From Solimonas marina (GTDB lineage Bacteria > Pseudomonadota > Gammaproteobacteria > Nevskiales > Nevskiaceae), in NCBI RefSeq assembly GCF_012241385.1, contig NZ_JAAVXB010000007.1, positions 177,509 through 241,508 on the forward strand: a stretch of DNA of 64,000 nucleotides, in the 5' to 3' direction. Position 1 is the first letter of the stretch, and the number at the start of each line of letters is the position of its first letter. Under the pieces are notes generated by a model. It saw nothing but the letters and a program-made list of their open reading frames with translations. It did not search any database and was not told the origin of the DNA. A program made the position numbers and the translations under genes. Positions 49,519-59,460 of this stretch are shown piece after piece.

Positions 49519-52122
49519 ATGAGTAAAGACGCCTTCTCCTCTCACACGCCCCTGATGCAGCAGTATCTGGGCATCAAGTCACAGCATCCGGACACGCTGG
49601 TGCTGTTCCGCATGGGCGATTTCTACGAACTGTTCTACGACGACGCGCGCAAGGCCCACAAGCTGCTCAACATCACGCTGACGCAGCGCGGCGAGTCGGC
49701 CGGCCAGCCGGTGGTGATGGCCGGCGTGCCGCATCACGCGCTCGAACAGTATCTGGCGCGGCTGATCAAGCTCGGCGAATCGGTGGTGATTGCCGAACAG
49801 GTCGGCGAAGTCGGCGCCGAAAAAGGTCCGGTCCGCCGTGAAGTCGCACGCATCGTCACGCCGGGCACGGCCACCGACGACGCGCTGCTCGACGCACGCA
49901 CGCAGACCCTGCTCGCCGCCGTCGCGTCGGTCGATCAACAGTACGGCCTGGCCTGGCTGGAACTGTCGTCGGGTCGCTTCAGCGTGCTGCAGACTGGCTC
50001 GCAGGCCGAGCTGCAGGCCGAGCTGTTCCGCCTGCAGGCCAGCGAGCTGCTGGCGCCGGACGGCTTCGCCGGCGACTACGACGCGTTCAAGCCGCGGGCG
50101 CGGCCGGTCTGGCACTTCGACGCGCCGTCGGCCTATCGCCTGTTGACCGAGCAGTTCGGCACCCGCGACCTGCGCGGCTTCGGCGCCGAAGGGCTGGAAG
50201 CGGCGATCGCCGCCGCCGGCGCGCTGCTGCAGTACGTGCAGGAAACGCAGAAAAGCAGCCTGCCGCATTTGCGCAGCCTGCGTGTCGAAACGCCGGGCGA
50301 TGCGCTGATCCTCGACGCCGCGACACGGCGCAATCTGGAAATCGACCGCTCGCTGTCCGGCGCCCACGACCACACACTGCTGCGCGTCGTCGACACCTGC
50401 GTCACGGCCATGGGCGCGCGCGCGCTGCAGCGCTGGCTGACGCGGCCGCTGCGCAGCCACGCGGCGCTCGACGCGCGTTTCGACGCCGTCACCCGACTCG
50501 GCGACGCTCGCCCGCAGGGCAGCGGCGACGAGACGCTGCGCCTGGCCCTGAAAGACATCACCGACGTCGAGCGCATCCTCGCGCGCGTCGCCCTGCGCTC
50601 GGCGCGGCCGCGCGATCTGGCCGGCCTGTCCGCCAGCCTCGCCGCCCTGCCCGGTGTCGCCGACGCGCTGTCGGGCGTCGAGGCGCCGCTGATTCGCGAG
50701 CTGTGCGAACGCCTCGGCGAACACACCGTGCTCGCCGCTCATCTGCAGTCGGCGCTGGCCGACGAGCTGCCGCTGCTGGCACGTGAGGGCGGCGTGTTCC
50801 GCGCCGGCTTCGATGTCACGCTCGACGAACTGCGCAATCTGTCGCAGAACGCCGACGGCTTTCTCGTCGATCTGGAAACCCGCGAACGCGCGCGGACCGG
50901 CATCGAGACTCTGAAGGTCGGCTACAACCGCGTGCACGGTTACTTCATCGAGGTCGGCAAGACGCATGCGGCGAAGATCCCGGCCGACTACACGCGGCGA
51001 CAGACGCTGACCAACTACGAGCGCTACATCACCGAGGAACTGAAGCGCTTCGAGGATCAGGTGCTGTCGGCGCGCGACCGCGCGCTGGCCCGCGAGAAGG
51101 AGCTCTACGAGGCGCTGCTGTCGCGCGTCGCCGACGACCTGCTGCCCTTGCAGCAGATGGCGCAGGCGCTGGCCGAACTCGATGTGCTGGCCTGCTTCGC
51201 CGAGCGTGCGCGGGCGCTGCGCTGGTGCCGGCCACAGTTCGTCGACGAACCTTGCATCTCGATCCGCGCCGGCCGCCACCCGGTGGTCGAACAGACACTA
51301 CGCACGCCGTTCGTGCCCAATGACCTGGCACTGAGCGACGCCACGCGCCTGCTCGTCATCACCGGCCCGAACATGGGCGGTAAATCGACGTACATGCGGC
51401 AGACAGCGCTGATCGTGCTGCTCGCGCACACCGGCTGCTTCGTGCCGGCCGACGCGGTGACGCTGGGACCGGTCGACCGCATCTTCACGCGCATCGGCGC
51501 CGGCGACGACATCGCCTCCGGGCAATCGACGTTCATGGTCGAAATGAGCGAAACCGCCAATATCCTGCACAACGCGACGCGCGCGTCGCTGGTGCTGATG
51601 GACGAGATCGGCCGCGGCACGTCGACCTACGACGGCCTGTCGCTGGCGCGCGCAGTCGCCGAGTTCCTGGGCCGCGATGTCGGCGCATTCACGCTGTTCG
51701 CGACCCACTACTTCGAGCTGACGACGCTGCCGGAACAGCTGCCCGGCATCGCCAACGTGCATCTCGATGCCGCCGAGTACAGCGACGCGCAGGGCGAGAA
51801 GCTGGTGTTTTTGCACAACGTCAAGGCCGGCCCAGCCAATCGCTCGTTCGGCCTGCAGGTGGCGGCACTGGCCGGCGTACCGCCGGCGGTGATCCGCAGC
51901 GCGCGCGCGCATCTCGGTGAGCTGGAGAACCGCCCGCAGGCGGAACCGATCGCCGCACCGCGCAGCCCCGAACCGGCAAAGCCGCAACTGTCGCTGTTCG
52001 CGCCGGCACAACCGTCGGCGGCGATGAAGCTGCTCGACACCCTGGAGCCGGACGAGCTGACGCCGCGCGCCGCGCTCGATGCACTCTACGAACTGAAGAA
52101 AACGCGGCGGCGCGAGCTGTAG
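49519..52122 (+). CDS. mutS: DNA mismatch repair protein MutS
   Basis: This 867-residue protein begins [20 protein letters not shown]. It recognises base mismatches and recruits MutL. The N-terminal mismatch-binding motif is [15 protein letters not shown] (Phe-x-Glu wedge). The core shows [12 protein letters not shown] and the lever/clamp region. The ATPase has Walker [15 protein letters not shown], Walker [17 protein letters not shown] and FATHYFELT. The C-terminus has the dimerisation tail ([17 protein letters not shown]). An upstream in-frame extension (from 49456) lacks family similarity, so ATG 49519 is used. Confidence 0.98.
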   Translation: MSKDAFSSHTPLMQQYLGIKSQHPDTLVLFRMGDFYELFYDDARKAHKLLNITLTQRGESAGQPVVMAGVPHHALEQYLARLIKLGESVVIAEQVGEVGAEKGPVRREVARIVTPGTATDDALLDARTQTLLAAVASVDQQYGLAWLELSSGRFSVLQTGSQAELQAELFRLQASELLAPDGFAGDYDAFKPRARPVWHFDAPSAYRLLTEQFGTRDLRGFGAEGLEAAIAAAGALLQYVQETQKSSLPHLRSLRVETPGDALILDAATRRNLEIDRSLSGAHDHTLLRVVDTCVTAMGARALQRWLTRPLRSHAALDARFDAVTRLGDARPQGSGDETLRLALKDITDVERILARVALRSARPRDLAGLSASLAALPGVADALSGVEAPLIRELCERLGEHTVLAAHLQSALADELPLLAREGGVFRAGFDVTLDELRNLSQNADGFLVDLETRERARTGIETLKVGYNRVHGYFIEVGKTHAAKIPADYTRRQTLTNYERYITEELKRFEDQVLSARDRALAREKELYEALLSRVADDLLPLQQMAQALAELDVLACFAERARALRWCRPQFVDEPCISIRAGRHPVVEQTLRTPFVPNDLALSDATRLLVITGPNMGGKSTYMRQTALIVLLAHTGCFVPADAVTLGPVDRIFTRIGAGDDIASGQSTFMVEMSETANILHNATRASLVLMDEIGRGTSTYDGLSLARAVAEFLGRDVGAFTLFATHYFELTTLPEQLPGIANVHLDAAEYSDAQGEKLVFLHNVKAGPANRSFGLQVAALAGVPPAVIRSARAHLGELENRPQAEPIAAPRSPEPAKPQLSLFAPAQPSAAMKLLDTLEPDELTPRAALDALYELKKTRRREL

Positions 52123-52158
52123 GCCAAACTGCCTGATCGCCACCACAACCCGCTCGCC

Positions 52159-52497
52159 ATGGAAACCGCGTTCGCCGCCACGCCCAAGCCGCCGTACTAC
52201 GCGGTGATCTTCAGCTCGCAGCGCAGTGCCGACGACGACGGCTACGATGCGATGGCGGCGCGCATGCTTGAACTCGCGGCCGGCCGCGACGGCTTTCTCG
52301 GCGTCGAGAGCGCGCGCGCCGCGAGCGGCTTCGGCATTACCGTGTCGTACTGGCGCGACGAAGCCGCCATTCTGGCCTGGAAGCGCGACACCGAGCACCG
52401 CATGGCGCAGCTGCGCGGACGCCAGGATTGGTATACGCACTACGAAGTCCGCATCGCCCGCGTCGAGCGGGCCTACACGCGGCCGACATCGGAATAA
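52159..52497 (+). CDS. antibiotic biosynthesis monooxygenase (ABM) fold protein
   Basis: This 112-residue protein contains YAVIFSSQRSADDDGYDAMAARMLELAAGRDGFLGVESARAASGFGITVSYWRDEAAILAWKRDTEHRMAQ, the small ferredoxin-like ABM fold (including YqjZ-type proteins). The family includes quinone-forming monooxygenases and haem-degrading enzymes, but most members are uncharacterised. It follows mutS by 36 nt and ends at the convergent TonB receptor. Confidence 0.9.
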   Translation: METAFAATPKPPYYAVIFSSQRSADDDGYDAMAARMLELAAGRDGFLGVESARAASGFGITVSYWRDEAAILAWKRDTEHRMAQLRGRQDWYTHYEVRIARVERAYTRPTSE

Positions 52498-52547
52498 ACC
52501 CGAAGCGGCGGTGCGCCGATGTCATCACATCGGCGCACCGCATCACC

Positions 52548-54719
52548 TCAGAAGCGCCAGGACAGATTGACCGCGTAGTTACGCGGCGCGCCGTAGTAGC
52601 CGATCGTGTACAGGCTGGTGATGTACTTCTCGTCGGTGAGGTTGTTGACGTTGGCGCGCACCGTCACGTTCGGCCTCACATCCCACGACGCAAACGCATT
52701 GAGCACTGCGTAGCGATCCTGACGCACGACATTGGCGTCGCCGGCGAGATCCGTCGTGCCGTCGGTATTCGACGTCTTGCTGCGCCAGCGGCCGCCGATG
52801 CCGGCCGACAGCGCGGTGTAGGTCGGCAGACGACCGACCAGCTGCAGCTTGACGGTGTCACGCGGCACCCACTTGTAGGTGCTATCGCCATCGTCGTCGG
52901 TGAGCTTGAGCTTGGTGTAGCCGAACACGACGTCAACGTACGAGCCAAGCTTGCCGGTCGCCTCGAACTCGACGCCGCGCGACTTCACGTCCATGCCGCT
53001 GTAGTAGTAATTACCGTCGGTGCCGATGCCGGCATAGGTCGCCAGGTTGTCCTGCTTGGCCGTGAACCAGGCCAGCGTCGTCAGCACGCGCCGATCGAGC
53101 CAGTCGGCCTTGATGCCGACTTCGTAGTTGATGCCCTTCGACGGATCGAGATAGACATGATTGATGTCGTATTGATCCTGCGGCTGGTAGATGTCCGAAT
53201 AGCTGGCGTAAGCCAGCACATGCTGCGTGAGGTCGAAGGTCAGGCCACCGTACGGGCTGGTCTTGCTCTCGGTCTGATCGAACGCGCCGGCGTTGTCGCC
53301 GTCGCGATGGTAGCGGGCGTAGTTGAACCCGACGATCGCCTTGAGGCGGTCGGTCAGCGCCAAGCGCGTCACGCCGTAGACGCGCGTGAGCTTCTGATTG
53401 ATCGAGGTATCGAGCGTCTTTTCACCCCAGTCCGGCTCGGCAATCGCGTCGAGCGCATACGGAAACGCCGGCAGTGCGCCGAACGCCGGATCGCTGTAGT
53501 CGACCGGGTAATACCAGTTGCGCTGCTCGCTGGCCGCCAAGCTGGTGCCGAGAATCGCCTGATGCTCGCGACCGAACAACGAGAAGTGACCACTGATGGT
53601 CATATCGCCAAGCTGCGACTTGAGCAACGCCGCGCCCTTGTACGCCCAGCCGTAAAGACCCTCGCGCGTGTCCGGATCAAGCCCGTTGGCGGAGTAGGCG
53701 TAAAAGAGCTGATCGTGATCAGTGCTGCGCCGGTAGTTGTACGAGGCCTTGAACTGCCAGTCCGGCGCCAGCTGATAGGTGTATTCGATGAACGGGTTCT
53801 GGTTGCCCGTGTTCCAGTAGGTCCACTTCTGCGTCGTCGACGAACTCGCGTCGAACGACGACTGCGTGCCGTCGCTGTTCGAGAATGTCAGCGCGCCCCA
53901 CATGTTGCCGGTGCTGCGGTCCTGCAGCACCGACCAGCCGAGCGTCAGCGTCGAGCGCTCGCTGAGCTGGCCGTCGACGACGCCGTAGACATAGGTGCGG
54001 TCGCTGTTGAAATCACGCAGGTAGCCGTCGCTATTGTCCTCGCGCGCGACCACGATGCGGCCGGCCCAGCTGCCGTCCTTGGTGAACGGCGTTGAATAAT
54101 CGGCTTCGACGCGGCGATTGCCCCACGAACCGAACTTGACCTCCGCTTCGCCCTGCTCGGTATTGGTCGGGCGCTTGCGCACGTAATTGATGGTGCCCGA
54201 CGCGTTGCCGACACCGGTCAACAAACCGTTGGCACCACGGATCACCTCGATCTTGTCGTAGCCGTAGGTATCGACCGCGCCAGTGACGATGCCCCAATCG
54301 TTCGGCAGGCCCACGCCGTCGATCTGGCTGTTCTTGATCTCGAAACCGCGCGACAGATAGTTGGTGCGGTTGGTTTCCCAGTTCTCGACGCTGACGCCCG
54401 TGGCCAGGCGCAGCGCATCGTTGATGCTCGACGTGCCAAAGCGGTCCATCTGCTCCTGCGTCACGGTGCTGATCGACTGCGGCGTGTCCTTGATGTCGAG
54501 GTCGAGGCCGGTCGCGCCGGTGCTGGTCCGTTCCGCACGCTTGGTGGTGATCAGGATCGTCGCGATGTCCGCGTCGCCAGGCGCTGCCGTCGTGTCGGTC
54601 GTGGTGTCGGCCGCCGCATCGGCAGTGTCCGCGGCATGCGCAACGATGGGCACAACCGTCACACCCGCCAGCGCCGCCAGCGCAAATCGGTGCGGCAAAC
54701 GAAACCCGGACAACTTCAT
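52548..54719 (-). CDS. TonB-dependent siderophore receptor
   Basis: This protein of about 723 residues has a signal peptide (FALAALAGVTVVPIVAHA), an N-terminal plug (DIKDTPQSISTVTQEQMDRFGTSSINDALRLATGVSVENW), and VIRGANGLLTGVGNASGTINYVRKRPT, typical of the FhuE/FpvA siderophore-receptor group. A beta-barrel follows, ending NYAVNLSWRF with the C-terminal Phe. There is no N-terminal signalling domain, so it probably does not drive an anti-sigma pathway. A Fur-box-like site (54763-54781) lies upstream, predicting induction under iron limitation. The siderophore is not identifiable; no siderophore biosynthesis genes are nearby. The start chosen is ATG 54719. Confidence 0.92.
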   Translation of the reverse strand: MKLSGFRLPHRFALAALAGVTVVPIVAHAADTADAAADTTTDTTAAPGDADIATILITTKRAERTSTGATGLDLDIKDTPQSISTVTQEQMDRFGTSSINDALRLATGVSVENWETNRTNYLSRGFEIKNSQIDGVGLPNDWGIVTGAVDTYGYDKIEVIRGANGLLTGVGNASGTINYVRKRPTNTEQGEAEVKFGSWGNRRVEADYSTPFTKDGSWAGRIVVAREDNSDGYLRDFNSDRTYVYGVVDGQLSERSTLTLGWSVLQDRSTGNMWGALTFSNSDGTQSSFDASSSTTQKWTYWNTGNQNPFIEYTYQLAPDWQFKASYNYRRSTDHDQLFYAYSANGLDPDTREGLYGWAYKGAALLKSQLGDMTISGHFSLFGREHQAILGTSLAASEQRNWYYPVDYSDPAFGALPAFPYALDAIAEPDWGEKTLDTSINQKLTRVYGVTRLALTDRLKAIVGFNYARYHRDGDNAGAFDQTESKTSPYGGLTFDLTQHVLAYASYSDIYQPQDQYDINHVYLDPSKGINYEVGIKADWLDRRVLTTLAWFTAKQDNLATYAGIGTDGNYYYSGMDVKSRGVEFEATGKLGSYVDVVFGYTKLKLTDDDGDSTYKWVPRDTVKLQLVGRLPTYTALSAGIGGRWRSKTSNTDGTTDLAGDANVVRQDRYAVLNAFASWDVRPNVTVRANVNNLTDEKYITSLYTIGYYGAPRNYAVNLSWRF

Positions 54720-54762
54720 CACGATCAACACTCCCTGGAAATGGCCACGGTGGCCAATAAAC

Positions 54763-54781
54763 GATAATTATTATCAACATC
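54763..54781 (-). promoter_or_regulatory. Fur box upstream of the siderophore receptor
   Basis: GATAATTATTATCAACATC matches the 19-bp Fur consensus at 15 positions. It lies about 45 nt upstream of the receptor start, in a suitable place to block its promoter. Confidence 0.75.
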
Positions 54782-54858
54782 ATTCGTCATTCAGACAAGC
54801 GCACTCGCCATCCGATCGGCGCCGCGCCCGCCCCCGCGCACCACCGCGACGCCCCCTG

Positions 54859-54900
54859 TTGCTCGATGTGGCGCGGCAGATATACTCAGCAAAACTGAGT
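54859..54900 (+). promoter_or_regulatory. promoter and operator of the marR-tolC-emrAB operon
   Basis: TTGCTC (54859-54864), a 16-nt spacer and TATACT (54881-54886) form a reasonable sigma-70 promoter. ACTCAG-CAAAA-CTGAGT (54884-54900) is an inverted repeat overlapping the -10 box and the transcription start, as expected for repression by the adjacent MarR protein. Confidence 0.65.
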
Positions 54901-54907
54901 TCTTTTC

Positions 54908-55405
54908 GTGACCACCTTCAAAGACCATCCCGATCCGGCGCAGCTGATCCCGCCGGAATATCAGGGCCACCTCGGCTTTGTGCTGAGCAAGGCGCATCGC
55001 GCACTGCTGGAGGAAGTCGAACCGGTCGTTGGCGATGGCCTGTCGGTCCGTCATTTCGCGGTACTCAGCGTGCTGCATCGTCACGGCGGCCTGCGCCAGA
55101 CCGACCTCGCCGGCGTGTTTGGCACCGATCGCACAACGACGATGAAGCTGGTCGACGATCTCGAACGGCACGGCATGCTGCAGCGCCGGCCGCATGCCGG
55201 CGACCGACGCGCCAACGCGCTGGAACTGACGGCGGCCGGAGAAGTTGCCCGGCAGAACATCCTCGAACGCCTCTCCGAGCAGGAATCGATCTTCCTCGAA
55301 CCGCTGTCACCGGCAGAGCGGATGATGCTGCACGAGCTGCTGCTGCGCCTGATCACGGCATCGTTCGAGCGCAAGCGAAAACTTCAGATTAATCATGAAA
55401 ACTGA
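54908..55405 (+). CDS. MarR family regulator of an efflux operon
   Basis: This 165-residue protein starts at GTG 54908. It contains HLGFVLSKAHRALLEEVEPVVGDGLSVRHFAVLSVLHRHGGLRQTDLAGVFGTDRTTTMKLVDDLERHGMLQRRPHAGDRRANALELTAAG, a complete MarR winged helix. An inverted repeat at 54884-54900 overlaps the promoter. Its 3' end overlaps the tolC-type gene by 11 nt. The operon encodes a full EmrAB-TolC pump, so this is likely its EmrR-like local repressor. Confidence 0.93.
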   Translation: MTTFKDHPDPAQLIPPEYQGHLGFVLSKAHRALLEEVEPVVGDGLSVRHFAVLSVLHRHGGLRQTDLAGVFGTDRTTTMKLVDDLERHGMLQRRPHAGDRRANALELTAAGEVARQNILERLSEQESIFLEPLSPAERMMLHELLLRLITASFERKRKLQINHEN

Positions 55406-56744
55406 CAAAACCTTCACGCGGGGAGTCGCGCGCGGCCTGGCGCTGCTGACGGTCGGTGCCTTATCGACCGCGCTGGCCGATGCGCCCACCACGGCGGCGA
55501 CGCTGAGCCTGAAAGACCTGATCGCACGCGCCGTGCAGTTGGCGCCGACACAGCGCGTTTCCGACGCCTCGGTGGCCATCGCCCAGGCGCAGCAGGACGC
55601 CAGCCGCGCCTCGCTGCTGCCGCAACTCAGTGCGTCGGCGTCGCAGATGCGCGAGACGACCAACCCGGCAGCACTCGGTTTCAGCAGCATCCCGGGCTTT
55701 GCACTGCCTTCGCTGATCGGGCCGTTCTCGGTCTTTGATGCCCGCGTGCAGGTTTCGCAGAAGCTGGTCGATCTGGCCGCCGTCAGCGAACTGCACAGCG
55801 CCGAATTCGCGCACCAGGCGGCCGAGGCGCAAGCCGAGGCCAGCCGCGAATCGATCGCGAGCCGTGTGGCGATCGCCTATATCCAGGTCCTGGGCAACGA
55901 AGAAGCCGTGGCCAGCGCCCAGGCCGATCTCGATCTGGCCAACGATCTGCTGACGCTGTCCCGCGATCAGCGCAACGCCGGGGTTGCCTCGGGGATCGAC
56001 GTCTCGCGCGCCGAGACGTCGGTCGCGCAGGACCGCTATGCGCTGTCTCAGGCGCAGACGGCCATTGCACAGGCGCGGCTGCGGCTGCAGCGCATGGCCG
56101 TGTTGCCGATGGACACGGTGCCGGAGCTGTCCGGCTCACTCGATCACATCGGCGCGGTCAATATCGACGCCACGCAAGCCCTGCAGACGGCCAATGCCGA
56201 CCGGCCGGAGCTGGTCGCGATTGATGCGTCGATCAAGCAGGCCGACGCCACCCTGTCGGCCGCCAGACGCAAGCGCTTGCCGACGCTATCGGTGGTCGCC
56301 GACTACGGCCTGTCGGCCAGCTCGCCTGGCGAGAACCAGGAAGACACCTACCGTTACGGCGCGATGCTCAGTCTGCCGATCTATGCCGGCGGCGCCATTG
56401 CTGCGCAGGAAAGCAGCGCCCGGGCACAACTCGAACAGCAGCGCGCGCAGCTCGACGATCTGCGCCAGCAGATCGAGGAAGACGTGCGGCTTTCGATCGC
56501 CACCGTCGTCAACACGCGCGAGCAGGTCCGTGCCGCGGCAGCCGCCCGTGAACTGGCCGAGCGCGAACTGGAACAGGCGCGCGACCGCTTCGCCAACGGC
56601 GTCGCCGACAACGTCGATGTGATCCGCGCGCAGACCAGTCTCGCCAATGCCCGAGCACAACTGATCGGCGCGCAGGCCGCCTTCCAGCAGGCCCGCGTCA
56701 ATCTCGCCGCTGCGCAGGGCAAGGCCCAGCAATTCGATCTTTGA
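55395..56744 (+). CDS. TolC-family outer membrane efflux protein
   Basis: This 449-residue protein has a signal peptide (LALLTVGALSTALA), followed by two OEP repeats of long helices: VSDASVAIAQAQQDASRASLLPQLSASASQ, and later AELEQ-type coiled helices (ARAQLEQQRAQLDDLRQQIEEDVR, ANARAQLIGAQAAFQQARVNLAAAQGK). It forms the outer-membrane channel for the EmrAB pump encoded immediately downstream. It overlaps the MarR gene by 11 nt, which suggests coupled translation. Confidence 0.93.
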   Translation: MKTDKTFTRGVARGLALLTVGALSTALADAPTTAATLSLKDLIARAVQLAPTQRVSDASVAIAQAQQDASRASLLPQLSASASQMRETTNPAALGFSSIPGFALPSLIGPFSVFDARVQVSQKLVDLAAVSELHSAEFAHQAAEAQAEASRESIASRVAIAYIQVLGNEEAVASAQADLDLANDLLTLSRDQRNAGVASGIDVSRAETSVAQDRYALSQAQTAIAQARLRLQRMAVLPMDTVPELSGSLDHIGAVNIDATQALQTANADRPELVAIDASIKQADATLSAARRKRLPTLSVVADYGLSASSPGENQEDTYRYGAMLSLPIYAGGAIAAQESSARAQLEQQRAQLDDLRQQIEEDVRLSIATVVNTREQVRAAAAARELAERELEQARDRFANGVADNVDVIRAQTSLANARAQLIGAQAAFQQARVNLAAAQGKAQQFDL

Positions 56745-56784
56745 TGCGCGCCCAGCGCACTCGCAAACAACAGGAACAAGCGCC

Positions 56785-57876
56785 ATGAACGATACCCCGG
56801 CCGAGCCGGCAAAACGCTCCCGCAAGCCGCTGCTGATCGGCGTGCTCGCGGTCCTGGCGATCGCCGCGGCGATCGCGTGGTGGATCACGCGCGGCTACGA
56901 ATCGACCGACGATGCCTTCATCCAGGCCGACATCACGATGATCGCGCCGCGCGTCAACGGCACCGTCGTCGCCCTGCACGTCGACGACAACCAGATGGTG
57001 CACGCCGGCGACGCACTGTTCGAGCTCGACCCGGCCGACTACGAGGCCCATGTGCGTCAGGCCGAGGCCAATCTTGCTGCGGCGCAGGCGCAGGTCGAAT
57101 CGGCACAGGCGGACCTGAAGATCACCGAAGCCAGCGCGCCCGCGTCGCTGGCGCAGGCACGCGCCGGCGTGGTCGCCGCCAAGGCGCAGGCCGCGCGTGC
57201 CACCGCCGATGCCAAACGCTACGAGGCGCTGTACGCCAAGGACGAAATCTCCGCGCAGACGCTGGATCAGGCGCGCACGACGGCACGTGCGCTCGCCGCA
57301 CAGGCCCAGCAGGCCGAGGCGCAGCTCAAGGCCAGCGACACGACCCGCGAACAGCTCGGCGCCAAGAAAGCCCAGCTGGCGGCCGCGCAGGCGGCCGTCG
57401 GTCAGGCGCAAGCGGCGCTCGACCAGGCCAAGCTGCAGCTGTCGTACACCAAGGTCGTCGCGCCGAGCGATGGCCGCGTCACGCGCAAGAACCTGCAAGT
57501 GGGCTCGCAACTCGCCGCCGGCTCGCCGGTGCTGGCATTGGTCGGCAATACGCCGTGGATCGTCGCCAACTTCAAGGAAACGCAGCTTGAAAACCTGCGC
57601 GTCGGCCAACCGGTCAGCGTGCGGATCGACGCCTACCCCGACCACAAGTTCAAGGCGCGCGTCGACAGTGTGCAGGCCGGCACCGGTTCGGCGTTCAGCC
57701 TGCTACCGGCCGAGAACGCCAGCGGCAATTACGTGAAGGTCGTACAACGCGTGCCGGTCAAACTGGTCTTCGACCCGCAGCCCCCCGCCGATCTGCATCT
57801 GGCCCCCGGCATGTCGGTCGAACCGAAAGTCGACATCCACGACGAAAGCGGCACGCGCCTGGACCACAAGGGCTGA
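56785..57876 (+). CDS. emrA: HlyD/EmrA-type membrane fusion protein
   Basis: This 363-residue protein has a single N-terminal membrane anchor (PLLIGVLAVLAIAAAIAWWI), then the biotinyl-lipoyl-like motif ESTDDAFIQADITMIAPRVNGTVVALHVDDNQMVHAGDALFELD. An alpha-helical hairpin of Ala/Gln/Glu repeats follows, then YTKVVAPSDGRVTRKNLQVGSQLAAGSPVLALV and the beta-barrel. It is the periplasmic adaptor linking the EmrB pump to the TolC channel. It lies 40 nt after the tolC-type gene and 3 nt before the pump gene. Confidence 0.94.
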   Translation: MNDTPAEPAKRSRKPLLIGVLAVLAIAAAIAWWITRGYESTDDAFIQADITMIAPRVNGTVVALHVDDNQMVHAGDALFELDPADYEAHVRQAEANLAAAQAQVESAQADLKITEASAPASLAQARAGVVAAKAQAARATADAKRYEALYAKDEISAQTLDQARTTARALAAQAQQAEAQLKASDTTREQLGAKKAQLAAAQAAVGQAQAALDQAKLQLSYTKVVAPSDGRVTRKNLQVGSQLAAGSPVLALVGNTPWIVANFKETQLENLRVGQPVSVRIDAYPDHKFKARVDSVQAGTGSAFSLLPAENASGNYVKVVQRVPVKLVFDPQPPADLHLAPGMSVEPKVDIHDESGTRLDHKG

Positions 57877-57879
57877 CGC

Positions 57880-59457
57880 GTGTCGCAGACCGCCACCGCG
57901 TCGCCAACCGCCGGCAACGGTGTCGGTACGCCGTACCTGATCGCATTCGTCTGCGGTCTGGCGGCGTTCATGGAGGTGCTCGACACCTCGATCGCCAACG
58001 TCGCACTCGTCCACATTTCCGGCTCGCTGTCGGCCAGCGCCGACGAAGCGACCTGGGTGCTGACCTCGTATCTCGTCTCGAACGCGATCATCCTGCCGAT
58101 GACCGGCTGGCTGTCCGACACTATCGGCCGCAAGCGCTACTACCTGCTGTCGATGCTGCTGTTCACGATCTCGTCGGTGCTCTGCGGTCTGTCAACCTCG
58201 CTACCGGAGCTGATCGTGTTCCGCGTCGTACAGGGCCTGGCCGGTGGCGCACTGCAGCCGGTGTCGCAGGCCATCCTCGCCGACTCGTTCCCGCCGGAAA
58301 AACGCGGCATGGCCCTCGCCGTCTACGGCATGGCGGTCATCGCCGGCCCGGCCATCGGCCCGACGCTCGGCGGCTGGCTGACGGACAACTACAGCTGGCA
58401 CTGGATTTTCCTGATCAACGCACCGGTCGGCTTCGTGCTGCTCGCGGTCGCGAGTAGCCTTCTGCGCGACTCCGCCACGCAGCAGGCGATACAAGAAAAG
58501 CGACGAAGCCAAGGCTTCACCGTCGATTACTGGGGCTTCGCGCTGATCGCGATCAGCATGGGCGCGCTGCAGATCATGCTCGACAAGGGCCAGCAGGACG
58601 ATTGGCTGTCGTCCAATTTCATTCGCAGCCTGCTCGTCATCACCGTCGTGTCACTGGCGGCGCTGGTCTGGCGCGAGCTGCGTCATCCCCACCCCATCAT
58701 CAACCTGCGGTTGCTGGCCAATCGCAATTTCGCGATCGCCAACGTGCTGATCTTCAACGTCGGCGTGGTCTTGCTCGGCGCCACGTTGTTATTGCCGCAG
58801 TTCATGCAGACCTTGCTGAACTATTCCGCGCTCGACGCCGGCATCGTGCTGTCGCCAGCAGCCATCGCGACCATCATCATGATGCCGATCGCCGGCCGTC
58901 TCAGCGACCGGATAGACGCCCGCATCCTCTGTTCATTCGGCTTCTTCTCGATCGCCGTGGCGATGTTCGCGATGACACACGTCAGTCTCGATATCAGCCA
59001 GCACGGGCTGATGATGCTGCGCATGATCCAGGTCGTCGGACTCGCCTTCATTTTCGTGCCGATCAATGCCGTGGCCTACGCCGGCCTGCCACCGGCCGAT
59101 ACCGGCAGCGCTACGGCCATCATCAACCTGACGCGCAACGTTGGCGGCGGCGTCGGCATCTCGCTGGTGACCACCCATCTGGCGCGCAGCACACAGACGC
59201 ATCAGGCGCACCTCGTCGATCATGTCAGCCAGCTCGATCCGGCCTATCAGTCGACCATGCAAAGCCTGATGCCCACGCTCGGCAGCGAACAGTCAGCACA
59301 GGCGCTGATTGCACGAGAAGTGACGCAACAAGCAACCCTGCTCGGCTTCATCGACGACTTCTACCTGCTGACCATCCTGGCGCTGTTCATGGCCTCGCTG
59401 GTGTGGTTCGCCCGCCGTATCAAGCCGGGCACCAAACCGCCGGAAGGCGCGCACTGA
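57880..59457 (+). CDS. emrB: DHA2-family MFS multidrug pump (EmrB type)
   Basis: This 525-residue protein starts at GTG 57880. It has 14 membrane helices. DHA2 motifs include FMEVLDTSIANVAL, SDTIGRKRYYLLS and the motif C-like segment YGMAVIAGPAIGPTLGGWLTDNYSWHWIFLINAPVG. It expels hydrophobic drugs or metabolites by proton antiport through the EmrA-TolC conduit. It is the last gene of the marR-tolC-emrA-emrB operon and ends 3 nt from the convergent WYL regulator gene. Confidence 0.95.
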   Translation: MSQTATASPTAGNGVGTPYLIAFVCGLAAFMEVLDTSIANVALVHISGSLSASADEATWVLTSYLVSNAIILPMTGWLSDTIGRKRYYLLSMLLFTISSVLCGLSTSLPELIVFRVVQGLAGGALQPVSQAILADSFPPEKRGMALAVYGMAVIAGPAIGPTLGGWLTDNYSWHWIFLINAPVGFVLLAVASSLLRDSATQQAIQEKRRSQGFTVDYWGFALIAISMGALQIMLDKGQQDDWLSSNFIRSLLVITVVSLAALVWRELRHPHPIINLRLLANRNFAIANVLIFNVGVVLLGATLLLPQFMQTLLNYSALDAGIVLSPAAIATIIMMPIAGRLSDRIDARILCSFGFFSIAVAMFAMTHVSLDISQHGLMMLRMIQVVGLAFIFVPINAVAYAGLPPADTGSATAIINLTRNVGGGVGISLVTTHLARSTQTHQAHLVDHVSQLDPAYQSTMQSLMPTLGSEQSAQALIAREVTQQATLLGFIDDFYLLTILALFMASLVWFARRIKPGTKPPEGAH

Positions 59458-59460
59458 GCA

